A stretch of DNA of 37,578 bases from Caldifarciminota bacterium. GTDB taxonomy: Bacteria; Hydrothermota; Tepidihabitantia; SM23-42. Below are positions 7,897-16,404 of the stretch, one piece after another. A model generated the notes under the pieces. It was not told the origin of the DNA. It searched no databases and was given only the letters and a program-made list of their open reading frames with translations. The position numbers and the translations under genes were made by a program. Position 1 is the first letter of the stretch. Each line of letters begins with the position of its first letter. Location of the stretch: contig JAFGPO010000161.1 in NCBI GenBank assembly GCA_016936155.1, positions 1 to 37,578 of the forward strand, in the 5' to 3' direction.

Positions 7897-9084
7897 ATGG
7901 CAGTCCAGAACATAAAACCTGGCGTATACTGTGTCGGTGCCATTGATTGGGATCGCAGGCTGTTCGACGAACTCATCCCCCTCCCTGACGGAACCACGTA
8001 CAATGCCTATATTGTGCAAGGATCGGAAAAAACCGCTCTTATCGATACGGTGGATCCAACCAAAGAACAGGAATTTTTTAATAATCTCACTGCCCTTGAT
8101 ATCGCACGTATCGACTACGTGATCACCAACCACGCAGAACAGGACCACTCGGGGGTGATTCCCAGAGTCCTTGAACGTTACCCGGAAGCAATGGTCGTGA
8201 CCAATGAAAAGTGCAAAACCTTCACCATGGAACACCTGCCAGTGCCCGGGGGCAGATTCAAGGTGGTCAAGGATGGTGACACACTCCCCCTTGGCAACAA
8301 GACGCTCTCCTTCATCATCGCACCATGGGTGCATTGGCCGGAAACGATGCTCACCTATTTAAAAGAGGATAGAATCCTCTTCCCCTGTGACCTCTTTGGC
8401 TCCCATCTTGCATCGAGTGATATTCTCTCCGTCGACGAAGGACATGTGTACCGCGCGGCGAAACGCTACTACGCGGAGATCATGATGCCATTCCGTACCA
8501 TGATAAAGAAGCATATTGCGACACTGCAGAAATACGAGATCGCAATGATCGCACCAAGCCACGGTCCGATCCACGACAATCCTGGATTCATTATCAATGC
8601 ATACCGTGAGTGGATTTCGGATGATGTGAAGAACGAAGTCCTGCTCCCGTATGTTTCTATGCACGGCAGCGTGCACCGTATGGCCGGATATTTTACCGAA
8701 GAACTCATGAAGAGGAATATAAAAGTCCTTCCTTTTAACCTCACGAATACTGATATTGGAGAGCTCGCCATGGCACTGGTCGATGCGGCGACCATTGTCA
8801 TCGGTTCACCCACTGTCCTTACCGGCCCACATCCGGCTGCGGTATATGCAGCCTACCTGACAAATGCCCTGAGACCAAAAACACGGTTCGCCTCGATCAT
8901 CGGTTCTTATGGCTGGGCCGGGAAAATGCCCGAGACACTCCAATCCATGCTTGGCAATCTGAAGGTCGAAGTTCTGGACCCGGTCATCGCGCGCGGCGAT
9001 CCCAAGCCAAATGATTTCAAAAAATTGCAGCGACTCGCCGAAGATATCCTGAAAAAACACCAGGAATCGAAAATAACCACGTAA
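7897..9084 (+). CDS. fprA: Flavodiiron protein (rubredoxin:O2/NO oxidoreductase)
   Basis: A 395-residue cytoplasmic enzyme reducing O2 to water (or NO to N2O). The N-terminal metallo-beta-lactamase-like domain has the diiron ligand set HxExDH (NHAEQDHSG), a His in APWVHWPET, Asp in PCDLFGSH and His in PSHGPI. The C-terminal flavodoxin domain starts near residue 250 (PYVSMHGSVHRMA) and includes GSPTVLTGPHP and GSYGWAG, which contact FMN in the family. The start follows GGAGG, and the ATG lies three bases after the rubredoxin stop. No extra C-terminal rubredoxin or flavin reductase domain is fused, so the separate rubredoxin is the likely donor. Confidence 0.96.
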   Translation: MAVQNIKPGVYCVGAIDWDRRLFDELIPLPDGTTYNAYIVQGSEKTALIDTVDPTKEQEFFNNLTALDIARIDYVITNHAEQDHSGVIPRVLERYPEAMVVTNEKCKTFTMEHLPVPGGRFKVVKDGDTLPLGNKTLSFIIAPWVHWPETMLTYLKEDRILFPCDLFGSHLASSDILSVDEGHVYRAAKRYYAEIMMPFRTMIKKHIATLQKYEIAMIAPSHGPIHDNPGFIINAYREWISDDVKNEVLLPYVSMHGSVHRMAGYFTEELMKRNIKVLPFNLTNTDIGELAMALVDAATIVIGSPTVLTGPHPAAVYAAYLTNALRPKTRFASIIGSYGWAGKMPETLQSMLGNLKVEVLDPVIARGDPKPNDFKKLQRLAEDILKKHQESKITT

Positions 9085-9096
9085 AGGAGGTAACGA

Positions 9097-9573
9097 ATGT
9101 TCAAACCAGCGGAAATAATGCAATTCGCCATCCGTATCGAAGAAAACGGTGAACTTTTTTATACCACCGTCGCACAACAGGTCGCTTCAATGGAAGTGAA
9201 GGAACTCTTCAAGTCATTGGCGAGCGAAGAGGCTAAACACAAAGCAACATATGAAAAACTCCTCTCTACGATCGAAACATATGATCCGCCTGAAATGTAT
9301 CCGGGCGAATACTACGAGTATCTCCGGGCATATGCGGACAATCACATTTTTCCCCTGGGAAAAGTGAAAAAAGAGATCGCAACAATAACCACGGCAGAAG
9401 CAGCGCTCAAATTCGCAATGGCCCGTGAGATCGAATCGATACTCTATTACCAGGAACTAAAAAATATCGTTCCGGAGAACGAAAAAGGCAAGATCGACGC
9501 GATCATTGAAGAAGAACGAAGACACTATGTTAAATTATCCGGATGCAAGGATTCAGTCTGCGTGAACAAGTAA
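9097..9573 (+). CDS. Ferritin-like diiron protein (rubrerythrin family, no rubredoxin domain)
   Basis: A 158-residue four-helix protein with two half-repeats, each giving a Glu and an ExxH pair: IEENGELFY with SEEAKHK, then REIESILYY with EEERRHY. All ligands for a diiron site are present. The C terminus ends GCKDSVCVNK, a Cys pair without a full rubredoxin fold. The likely role is peroxide reduction or iron handling beside the flavodiiron protein, twelve bases downstream of it with AAAGGAGG before the ATG. The exact substrate cannot be told from sequence. Confidence 0.88.
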   Translation: MFKPAEIMQFAIRIEENGELFYTTVAQQVASMEVKELFKSLASEEAKHKATYEKLLSTIETYDPPEMYPGEYYEYLRAYADNHIFPLGKVKKEIATITTAEAALKFAMAREIESILYYQELKNIVPENEKGKIDAIIEEERRHYVKLSGCKDSVCVNK

Positions 9574-9596
9574 TATGCGTGTGAAAGGAGGTCATG

Positions 9597-9974
9597 GTGA
9601 CAAAAAGAATGCAGGTATACAAATGCATGAAATGCGGTAACATCGTGGAAGTCTTGCACGAAGGTGTGGGACAACTCGTATGTTGCGGGGAACCGATGAA
9701 ACTCATGGAAGAAAATACCGTGGATGCAGCGAAAGAAAAACACGTCCCTCTTATCGAACAAAAAGACGGTGTGATCGTAGTAAAGGTAGGGAGCACTGCC
9801 CATCCCATGGAAGAGAAGCATTATATTGAATGGATCGAGATAAGTGATGATGGCAAGGTGTATCGCGCCTTTCTCAGACCGGGCGATGAACCAAAGGCCA
9901 CGTTTACGATAACGGCGAACCCAGTGACCGCGCGTGAATACTGCAATATCCATGGACTCTGGAAAAGTCAATAA
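9597..9974 (+). CDS. dfx: Desulfoferrodoxin (superoxide reductase, class I)
   Basis: It reduces superoxide to H2O2 without making O2. The N-terminal desulforedoxin-like domain (CMKCGN and VCCGEPM) binds a ferric FeCys4 centre. The C-terminal catalytic domain has [18 protein letters not shown] and CNIHGLW, supplying the His4Cys site; the catalytic Lys lies in EKHYIEW/EKHVP context. The ORF track starts at ATG 9594, but that is only two bases from GGAGG. GTG at 9597 is five bases away and gives [10 protein letters not shown], which lines up with known desulfoferrodoxins, so it is preferred. Confidence 0.95.
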   Translation: MTKRMQVYKCMKCGNIVEVLHEGVGQLVCCGEPMKLMEENTVDAAKEKHVPLIEQKDGVIVVKVGSTAHPMEEKHYIEWIEISDDGKVYRAFLRPGDEPKATFTITANPVTAREYCNIHGLWKSQ

Positions 9975-9986
9975 ACAGGAGAAATC

Positions 9987-10514
9987 ATGGCAGAATTAAA
10001 CAAAGCAATACTCGACGCCATCCGGTATGCGACTCGTATGGAAATACAGGGTAGAAGTTTTTATGAACATGTTGCCGGGGTCACGAAAAGCGATCATGGG
10101 AAAGCAGTATTTAAAAAACTGGCACAAGACGAGAACGGTCATATCGAACAATTCAGCGAGATATTCACATCGGTCCTGGGGAGTGATGAGTGGAAAACCT
10201 ACATTGATAAAGAAGAACTGGAAAAACAAACAGTGCTCGACGAGCTGAAAGCCCGCGTTGAAAAGAGAGGAAAAGAAGAGAAAGCGACTGATCTCGAAGC
10301 CCTTCGTATCGGGCTGGAACTAGAACGGGGCGCGATCGACTACTATACAAAACAGGTCGATACATCGAATGATGTCGTAGTCAAGGACCTTTTCTCCAGG
10401 ATCACAAAAGAAGAGCAGTATCATTACGATCTGCTGCAAGCCCAGTACGATAATATCACGGGTTCAGGATTCTGGTTCGACATGGCCGAATTCAAGATGG
10501 ACGGCAGATTCTGA
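9987..10514 (+). CDS. Ferritin-like diiron protein (rubrerythrin family)
   Basis: 175 residues in two ferritin-like halves. The first has MEIQGRSFYEHV and DENGHIEQF; the second has ELERGAIDYYTK and EEQYHYDLL, so a complete Glu/ExxH diiron set is present. A charged linker rich in Lys and Glu joins the halves (about residues 75-105). The C terminus (SGFWFDMAEFKMDGRF) resembles that of short rubrerythrin-like proteins. It follows desulfoferrodoxin by twelve bases and is the last gene of this run. It is similar in plan to the proteins at 10859 and 19434. Confidence 0.88.
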   Translation: MAELNKAILDAIRYATRMEIQGRSFYEHVAGVTKSDHGKAVFKKLAQDENGHIEQFSEIFTSVLGSDEWKTYIDKEELEKQTVLDELKARVEKRGKEEKATDLEALRIGLELERGAIDYYTKQVDTSNDVVVKDLFSRITKEEQYHYDLLQAQYDNITGSGFWFDMAEFKMDGRF

Positions 10515-10762
10515 TCTGGTACCTGTATGCGCAAATGGACGTAGCGGCTCATGTATATATCTGCGCTCAAGGGACTTTGATCATGGATCCGTTTCAATAG
10601 ATCCCGCATCATCGGACAATTACGTAAGGGCGGTATATACAAAGAAGAACTGCCTACAGCCTTCTGATCGAACAGAAAGGAAATTGTTCCCACCTCCGGT
10701 CCACAAAAGAGTGCACGGTAGGAGATAATGGCTAAACGGTACGCGACCCGATGACGCGCGCT
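10515..10762. other. Intergenic stretch without recognised gene
   Basis: The only stretch over 300 bases without a gene (10515-10858, including the promoter and hairpin listed next). Its first 250 bases hold no convincing ORF, tRNA or obvious rho-independent terminator. The minus-strand ORF of 89 codons overlapping it runs back into the 9987 gene and looks like chance. An untranslated remnant or small RNA cannot be excluded. Confidence 0.5.
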
Positions 10763-10791
10763 TTGTCAAATTACCCTATTGTTTCTATAAA
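10763..10791 (+). promoter_or_regulatory. Promoter of the ferritin-like/Fe-S/CopA operon
   Basis: TTGTCA (10763-10768), a 17-base spacer and TATAAA (10786-10791). It is placed to drive the run of closely packed genes from 10859 to 19347, inside which no other promoter is obvious. Confidence 0.6.
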
Positions 10792-10823
10792 TGACGTATT
10801 GAATAAATCAAACGGCAAATATC

Positions 10824-10842
10824 CTGTCTAAATAGTAGACAG
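10824..10842. repeat. Inverted repeat in the 5' leader (7-5-7)
   Basis: CTGTCTA-aatag-TAGACAG is a perfect seven-base inverted repeat with a five-base loop. It lies about 30 bases after the predicted transcription start and ends three bases before the AAGGAG of the next gene. It could be an RNA hairpin near the ribosome binding site or a DNA operator. It has no T-run, so it is not an ordinary terminator. Confidence 0.55.
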
Positions 10843-10858
10843 AAAAAGGAGAGTGGAT

Positions 10859-11371
10859 ATGGATAAGGAAAATATGCTTGAAGGTCTCAGGACCGCTTTA
10901 CAGACCGAATTGAACGGTATTCAGTTCTACCGGTTAGCCGCGGAGAGGACGAACGATTTGAAAGGCAAAGAGGTATTCTCTCTACTCGCCCGCGATGAGG
11001 AAATACATTTTGAGGAACTCAACCGATGGTATACGGCGATCCTCAACACCACGACGTGGAAACCCTCAATCACATTGACCGAAGCGCGCACGATATTCAA
11101 GGGAGAAAGTCCGATCTTCAGCGCCGAAATAAAGGAACGTATCAAAAAACACCATTTTGAAATGTCCGCGCTCAGTATCGGCGCGCTCCTGGAAGCCGAC
11201 TCTATCGACTTCTATAGAAAAATGAAGGAAGATACCGACGATCCGCAGGCGAAACGCCTTTTCGGAGACCTGCAAAAATGGGAACAGCAGCACCTCGAAG
11301 CGATCACCAAGCAAATGGACGTGCTGAAGGAAGATTATTGGGCGGAACAGCACTTTTCGCCGCTGTTCTGA
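10859..11371 (+). CDS. Ferritin-like diiron protein (rubrerythrin family)
   Basis: A 170-residue ferritin-like protein, first gene of a long operon. Ligand motifs are TELNGIQFYRL and DEEIHFEEL in the first half, EADSIDFYRKM and WEQQHLEAI in the second. The ORF track begins at GTG 10853, one base from AAGGAG; the ATG at 10859 is seven bases away and preferred. Its architecture matches the 9987 and 19434 proteins, suggesting duplication. Heading a TusA-DsrE-IscS-like-IscU run, it may protect or feed iron to cluster assembly, which is inference. Confidence 0.87.
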   Translation: MDKENMLEGLRTALQTELNGIQFYRLAAERTNDLKGKEVFSLLARDEEIHFEELNRWYTAILNTTTWKPSITLTEARTIFKGESPIFSAEIKERIKKHHFEMSALSIGALLEADSIDFYRKMKEDTDDPQAKRLFGDLQKWEQQHLEAITKQMDVLKEDYWAEQHFSPLF

Positions 11372-11384
11372 ACAAGGAGGTTGA

Positions 11385-11624
11385 ATGGCGGAAAAACAAC
11401 CAGTAAAAACGCTCGATTGCGTCGGCTTATACTGTCCTCAACCTCTGTTCCAGACCCGTCAAGGCATCGATTCTGTTGACATCGGAGAGATCCTGGAAGT
11501 GCTGGCAGACGACCCCGCAGCCGAAGAGGATATCAAACGATTCTGCAAAAGGACCGGCCATACCGTAATCAGCATCGAGAATAATAACGGTATTCTGCGG
11601 TTCTTGATCAAACGTAATAAATAA
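11385..11624 (+). CDS. TusA/SirA-family sulfur carrier
   Basis: A 79-residue protein of the TusA fold. The family motif CPxP is present as LYCPQP, following LDCVG; its Cys is the persulfide-carrying residue in characterised TusA proteins. Known roles are sulfur relay for thio-modification of tRNA, molybdenum cofactor or dissimilatory sulfur metabolism. It lies 13 bases after the ferritin-like gene and 11 bases before a DsrE-family gene, a common partner. With an IscS-like protein that probably cannot desulfurate cysteine next door, it may bring sulfur to the scaffold; this is inference. Confidence 0.9.
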   Translation: MAEKQPVKTLDCVGLYCPQPLFQTRQGIDSVDIGEILEVLADDPAAEEDIKRFCKRTGHTVISIENNNGILRFLIKRNK

Positions 11625-11635
11625 AGGAGGCCTTT

Positions 11636-11998
11636 ATGTCTGACCGGAAGAACATACTCTACGTGCAGACCAGTGACGCTCCGGAACGGCAGTACGCACC
11701 CCTGGTCCTCGCTCAATCAGCAAAGGCCATGGATGTCAATGCAAAGGTATATTACCTCGGCACATCCCTGAGAATACTCAAACCAGGAACCGCTGACACG
11801 ATAAAAATGGGCGCGTTCCCGAGTGTGGGCGATATGATAAAAAAAACGCTCGATATGGGCATTGAGATCTACGTATGCGAAGCGTCGAAACAAATGCTGG
11901 GTTGGGACAAGGTCGATCTTATTGACGGTGTCAAGATCGTCGGTGCAGCGACACTCAATGACCTTGCGCTTGACGCCAACGCGACCATGTGGTTTTAG
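11636..11998 (+). CDS. DsrE-family sulfur relay protein
   Basis: 120 residues of the DsrE/DsrF-like fold. It begins KNILYVQTSDAPERQYAPLVLAQSAKAMD and has a single conserved-position Cys in IYVCEASKQMLG, matching the reactive Cys of DsrE/TusD-type proteins. The full relay complex partners (DsrF, DsrH) are not in the window. A strong AAAGGAGG precedes the ATG. It lies between tusA-like and iscS-like genes and probably passes persulfide sulfur between them. Confidence 0.85.
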   Translation: MSDRKNILYVQTSDAPERQYAPLVLAQSAKAMDVNAKVYYLGTSLRILKPGTADTIKMGAFPSVGDMIKKTLDMGIEIYVCEASKQMLGWDKVDLIDGVKIVGAATLNDLALDANATMWF

Positions 11999-12007
11999 GA
12001 CTGCTCA

Positions 12008-13168
12008 ATGAGCGTATATCTTGATTATCAATCGGCAAAACCAATGGATGAGCGGGTTGTTGAGGCAATGAGCCCGTATTTTACACGAGACTTCGGCAAC
12101 GCATCCTCCCTGCACCGTGTTGGCGATACGGCTACGAACGCGCTGGAACGATCCCGGGCAGCGGTCGCACATTTTATCGGTGCGCAGTCCGAGGAGATCA
12201 TCTTTACTTCGGGAGCCACTGAAGCCAACAACCTTGCGCTTATCGGGTTTGCACAGCGCAACAAGCACAAGGGCGACCATATTATCATCAGCGAGACCGA
12301 GCATATCAGCATCCACAATATAGCAAAATTCCTTGAGAAGAACGGTTTCTCCGTAAGCAAGGTCCCGGTTGATCAATATGGAAAGATTGCTACACAGAAG
12401 ATCAAGGACCGTATCAGCGAAAAAACCATACTCATGTCCATAGCGTATGCTAACAACGAGATCGGCACGATCCAGCCGTTGACCGAAATCGCTGAATTGT
12501 GCAAACAACATGATATTGTACTGCATACCGACGCCGTGGCTGCAGAGGGTCTTCTTGCCCTGGATATACAATCCCTGAATGTAGACATGATGTCCCTTTC
12601 ATCGAATGATCTGTATGGGCCCAAAGGAATCGGAGCGCTCTTTGTGAAGGAAGGGATAAAGATCGTACCGCACATGATCGGCGGCGGCCAGGAATTCGGC
12701 CTACGTTCAGGATCAGAGAACATTCCGGGCATCGTAGGAATGGCAAAGGCCGCAGAAATAATGGCACACACCATGCCTGCGGAGATCGAACGATTCACTA
12801 TCTATCGCGACCGTCTTATCAAGGAAATCCTGGCTAACATTCCGAATTCCCATCTTAACGGGCATCCAACCGACCGGCTCGCGAACAATGCCCATTTCAG
12901 ATTTGATGGGATCGAGGGCGAATCACTCCTGCTCGCGCTCAAGGACAAGGAGATCGAAGTATCGACGGGATCAGCATGTTCATCAAAAACACTCGAACCC
13001 TCGCACACCTTGATCGCGCTCGGTCTTTTACATGAAGAAGCGCACGGTTCACTTGAAATCACCGTGGGACGGTTCACGCAAGACGCTGATATCGATAGCG
13101 CGATACAGGCAATACCCAAGGTAGTAAAGCAGCTCAGGGCCCTGTCACCGTTATATAAGGAGGAATAA
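12008..13168 (+). CDS. IscS-like class V aminotransferase-fold protein lacking the PLP lysine
   Basis: A 386-residue IscS/NifS homologue. Family features are TSGATEANNLA, ETEHISIHN, ANNEIGTIQP, HTDAVAAEG, GLRSGSENIPGIVG and the mobile-loop Cys in STGSACSS (Cys324). At the PLP site, the usual S-x-H-K-x-x-G-P-K-G reads SSNDLYGPKG: His is Asn200 and the Schiff-base Lys is Asp201. The nucleotides AAT GAT are unambiguous. This matches Archaeoglobus fulgidus IscS, reported to carry Asp at this position, to lack desulfurase activity, and to offer its Cys as a cluster ligand in complex with IscU. Here IscU follows four bases downstream. A regular cysteine desulfurase role is therefore unlikely. Confidence 0.93.
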   Translation: MSVYLDYQSAKPMDERVVEAMSPYFTRDFGNASSLHRVGDTATNALERSRAAVAHFIGAQSEEIIFTSGATEANNLALIGFAQRNKHKGDHIIISETEHISIHNIAKFLEKNGFSVSKVPVDQYGKIATQKIKDRISEKTILMSIAYANNEIGTIQPLTEIAELCKQHDIVLHTDAVAAEGLLALDIQSLNVDMMSLSSNDLYGPKGIGALFVKEGIKIVPHMIGGGQEFGLRSGSENIPGIVGMAKAAEIMAHTMPAEIERFTIYRDRLIKEILANIPNSHLNGHPTDRLANNAHFRFDGIEGESLLLALKDKEIEVSTGSACSSKTLEPSHTLIALGLLHEEAHGSLEITVGRFTQDADIDSAIQAIPKVVKQLRALSPLYKEE

Positions 13169-13172
13169 GATC

Positions 13173-13949
13173 ATGAAATCAACTTCATATTCAGAAAAAG
13201 TCCTCGATCACTTCCGTAATCCGCGCAATGTCGGAACCCTAAAAGGCGATGATGTCGCGATCGGACGCGTGGGCAATCCAGTTTGCGGCGATCTCATGGA
13301 GTTCTATATTCGGGTAAAGAACAACCGGATAGAGGATATCCGGTTTAAAACATTCGGCTGCGGTTCCGCCATAGCGACGGCAAGCATGATCACAGAACTT
13401 GCAAAAGGCAAGACCCTCGAACAAGCGCTTTCGATAACAAGAAAGGATGTCGCGGACGAACTTGATGGACTCCCCCCCATTAAAATGCATTGCTCGAATC
13501 TTGCTGCTGATGCACTCAAAGATGCGATCCGGAATTTCCAAAACAAAAAGGAGCCAAAGGTCAAGGCAACCGAGAACAGCAAAATATCCGGGAACCCGAT
13601 GCCCAGTGCGGAAAAATTTCTTGGCAAGGGAGTATATCTCGCGATTGAAAACCCATCCCTATTTTCGGGGAAACGCACGCTGGTCGTTGACCGCGGTGAA
13701 GCTTCGATCGATACGGCGATCGCGTTGACCGAACAATCTCCGCGTGTCGTATTTGTCTCAGGCTCAGCGGAAAAAAATATGGCTTCGGGGATCAAGGAAA
13801 AACTGCATGAGGCAGGCGTAAAAATGCTCTATCAATCGGAAATACTTGAAATCATGGGCGTCAGGGAAGTCGAGAAAGTACGAATCCATAATATGGACGA
13901 GGACGAGGAATATGAACTTTTCGTAGATGCGGTTGTCATGCTGCCGTGA
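13173..13949 (+). CDS. IscU-type Fe-S scaffold fused to a degenerate thioredoxin-reductase-like domain
   Basis: 258 residues. The first 120 are an IscU/NifU-N scaffold with all key residues: Cys38 and Asp40 in NPVCGD, Cys63 in FGCGSAIA and Cys107 in KMHCSN. After a Lys-rich linker, residues about 145-258 resemble the NADPH-binding domain of thioredoxin reductases (GKGVYLAIENPSLFSGKRTLVVDRGEASIDTAIALTE, then ILEIMGVREVEKVRI and VDAVVMLP). The redox CxxC is absent and GGGxxA reads DRGEAS, so nucleotide binding and disulfide chemistry are doubtful. The domain may be structural or for docking. Strong AAGGAGG before ATG; operon with the IscS-like gene. Confidence 0.88.
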   Translation: MKSTSYSEKVLDHFRNPRNVGTLKGDDVAIGRVGNPVCGDLMEFYIRVKNNRIEDIRFKTFGCGSAIATASMITELAKGKTLEQALSITRKDVADELDGLPPIKMHCSNLAADALKDAIRNFQNKKEPKVKATENSKISGNPMPSAEKFLGKGVYLAIENPSLFSGKRTLVVDRGEASIDTAIALTEQSPRVVFVSGSAEKNMASGIKEKLHEAGVKMLYQSEILEIMGVREVEKVRIHNMDEDEEYELFVDAVVMLP

Positions 13950-13976
13950 CCATCAGGGCACGGAAAGCACGGGCAT

Positions 13977-16247
13977 ATGAAAAATAACAAAACCGGTCGT
14001 TTTGAGAAAAAAACTATAAAAATCGGCGGTATGACCTGTGCGATGTGTGTGCAGACTATCGAGAAATCCCTGCAAGGTCTTGATGGTGTTAATGATGTAA
14101 GTGTCAATCTTGCGTCTGAAAAGGCCTTCGTGACCTATGATACTGATCGATTGTCATCAAAGGATCTTCAAAAAGCGATAGAAGACGCCGGCTATCAATT
14201 CCTGGGTGAAGGTGAACAATCAGCAGGGCCCGAAGAAGCGGCACGCAAAAAAGATCTTCAACAGAAAAAGCAGCGGTTCATCACCGGTCTCGCATTCGGG
14301 ATCCCTCTTATGATACTCATGTACCTGCCTCTGTCCCTCCCCGGTTTTATGCTCTTCTTACAGTTCATCGTGGTTACGCCCGTATTTCTCTATATCAGTC
14401 TCCCCATATTCACTGCCGCCTACCGGTCACTGCGCCACGCAGTGCTTACCATGGATGTTATGTATTCACTGGGTATGGGAGTTGCGTACACAGCAAGCGT
14501 CCTGGGCACATTCAATATCCTGTTGACCCATGAGTTCATGTTTTATGAAACCGCCCTGATGCTCGCTTCATTTCTCACCCTGGGGAGATATCTTGAAACA
14601 CGCGCGAAGGGACGTACTTCGGCTGCGATAAAGAAGCTGATGAATATCCAGGTCAAAACCGCCCACCGTATCCAGGGTGACCACACAGTTGAAATACCTG
14701 TTGAGATGGTCACCATCGACGATCAACTTCTTGTAAGACCCGGTGAGCGGATTCCGGTCGATGGGAAAGTGCTGGATGGTACGAGCTATGTCAATGAATC
14801 AATGATCACGGGCGAATCACTACCCGTTCTTAAACAACATCATGACCAGGTGATCGGTGGAACGATCAATACCGATGGCATGTTAAAGATCACTGCGGTC
14901 CGAGTCGGGCGCGATACCGTGCTCTCTCAGATAGTCCGTCTGGTTGAATCCGCACAAGGAAGTCGACCGCCGATGCAACGGCTGGCAGATCGTGTCGTCA
15001 CCTACTTTATACCGGTCATCCTGCTGATCGCTGTTCTGACCTTTGCCGGGTGGTTCTGGATCTTCCATTCATCCCTGCTGTTCGCGCTGACCCGGTTGAT
15101 CTCAGTACTTGTCATCGCGTGCCCCTGCGCGCTCGGATTAGCAACACCGACCGCGGTAACGGTAGGGATAGGACGGGCTGCCCAGCTGGGCATCTTAATC
15201 AAACATGGAGAAGGTTTGGAATCACTCGACACGATATCAACCGTGGTTTTTGATAAAACCGGCACGCTCACGCAAGGCATCCCGATCGTCACCAAAATCC
15301 TCTCTGTCCCCCCGTATACAGAAGAAGAACTCCTGACAATCACCGCGAGTATCGAACAGCATTCTCAGCATCCGCTCGCCCGGGCGATCGTCACCCGGTC
15401 ACGGGTTAACCGACCGGGGTTCTATCCAATTACGGATTTTCGCTCATTCGCCGGCAGGGGAATTCAGGCTTCTGTTAATAACGTACCAACAAACATCGGC
15501 AACGAACGCTTCATGGAGGAATTAAAGATCAAAATCCCCTCTCCGATGAAACCAATGATCAACGGCTTAGAGAAACAGGGTGCTTCGTTGGTGTATATAG
15601 CACAACATTTTGAGGTTGTCGGAGTGATCGCTCTGGCGGATCCGATCAAACCGGAATCCCGTGATAGCGTACAGTCATTGCGAAACATGGGATTCAGTGT
15701 GATCATGGTCACGGGAGATCATGAACACACTGCCCAGGCGATCGCGCGCAGTCTCACGATCGACAGAACGATCGCGAATGTCCTCCCGGAGGGCAAGACC
15801 AGAGTAATACGAGAGTTGCAGGCGAAACAGCAAAAAGTTGTCTTTATCGGAGATGGTATTAATGATGCACCCGCACTCGCTCAATCTGATGTCGGCATTA
15901 CCGTTAAAAGTGGAACTGACATCGCGTTCGAAAGCGGTGATATTGTGTTGATGCGCGACACGCTTATGGGTGTACCGGCTGCGATCCAACTGGGGAAAAA
16001 GGTCATGCAACGGATCCGCCAGAATCTCTTTTGGGCGTTTGCGTATAACATTGTGCTCATACCAGTTGCCGCGGGACTCCTCTACCCGGTAACCGGGATC
16101 GCGTTTAAACCAGAATTCGCAGGTTTGGCTATGGCGATGAGTTCGGTTACTGTAGTGACGTTATCCCTTTTGCTGCAACGGTACACTCCGCCTGTTTTAA
16201 AAACACTAATAAAAGGAGCAAAAAATGGCGATCGATCCTATATGTAA
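13977..16247 (+). CDS. copA: Copper-exporting P-type ATPase CopA
   Basis: A 756-residue P1B-type ATPase of the inner membrane exporting Cu+. One N-terminal heavy-metal-associated domain (GMTCAMC), a membrane region with the CPC motif ([13 protein letters not shown]), phosphorylation site DKTGTLT, HP motif (EQHSQHPLA) and hinge [17 protein letters not shown] are all visible. Length and order are typical of CopA. It follows the IscU fusion by 27 bases with a weak ribosome binding site and overlaps the YHS gene by 23 bases. Copper damages exposed Fe-S clusters, which would explain its place among cluster-assembly genes. Confidence 0.95.
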   Translation: MKNNKTGRFEKKTIKIGGMTCAMCVQTIEKSLQGLDGVNDVSVNLASEKAFVTYDTDRLSSKDLQKAIEDAGYQFLGEGEQSAGPEEAARKKDLQQKKQRFITGLAFGIPLMILMYLPLSLPGFMLFLQFIVVTPVFLYISLPIFTAAYRSLRHAVLTMDVMYSLGMGVAYTASVLGTFNILLTHEFMFYETALMLASFLTLGRYLETRAKGRTSAAIKKLMNIQVKTAHRIQGDHTVEIPVEMVTIDDQLLVRPGERIPVDGKVLDGTSYVNESMITGESLPVLKQHHDQVIGGTINTDGMLKITAVRVGRDTVLSQIVRLVESAQGSRPPMQRLADRVVTYFIPVILLIAVLTFAGWFWIFHSSLLFALTRLISVLVIACPCALGLATPTAVTVGIGRAAQLGILIKHGEGLESLDTISTVVFDKTGTLTQGIPIVTKILSVPPYTEEELLTITASIEQHSQHPLARAIVTRSRVNRPGFYPITDFRSFAGRGIQASVNNVPTNIGNERFMEELKIKIPSPMKPMINGLEKQGASLVYIAQHFEVVGVIALADPIKPESRDSVQSLRNMGFSVIMVTGDHEHTAQAIARSLTIDRTIANVLPEGKTRVIRELQAKQQKVVFIGDGINDAPALAQSDVGITVKSGTDIAFESGDIVLMRDTLMGVPAAIQLGKKVMQRIRQNLFWAFAYNIVLIPVAAGLLYPVTGIAFKPEFAGLAMAMSSVTVVTLSLLLQRYTPPVLKTLIKGAKNGDRSYM

Positions 16248-16404
16248 AATGATGGTTGATGAAAAATCAGTGCGCTACCGAAGCGAATATAAGGGCACAA
16301 CCTATTATTTTTGTGCCCCCGGATGCAAAAAAATATTCGACGAATCACCTGAAATATACATCGGAGGAGAAAATCGAGGCAATAGTGAAGAGGAACACAA
16401 ATGA
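16225..16404 (+). CDS. YHS-domain protein
   Basis: A 59-residue protein missing from the ORF track: [18 protein letters not shown], then [25 protein letters not shown]. The DPxCKM start and YFCxxGCxxxF are the YHS (TRASH-like) metal-binding pattern. The domain often occurs fused to or beside CopA, where it is thought to bind copper. AAAGGAG precedes the ATG, the gene starts inside the copA 3' end, and its stop overlaps the next ATG (ATGA). Confidence 0.9.
   Translation: MAIDPICKMMVDEKSVRYRSEYKGTTYYFCAPGCKKIFDESPEIYIGGENRGNSEEEHK

Noticed and set aside
7390-8334. 314-codon minus-strand ORF
   Set aside because: Antisense to rubrerythrin, rubredoxin and flavodiiron genes, all certain; the translation looks like a shadow product.
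10424-10693. 89-codon minus-strand ORF reaching into the intergenic gap
   Set aside because: Overlaps the end of the ferritin-like gene, lacks a ribosome binding site and shows no family pattern.
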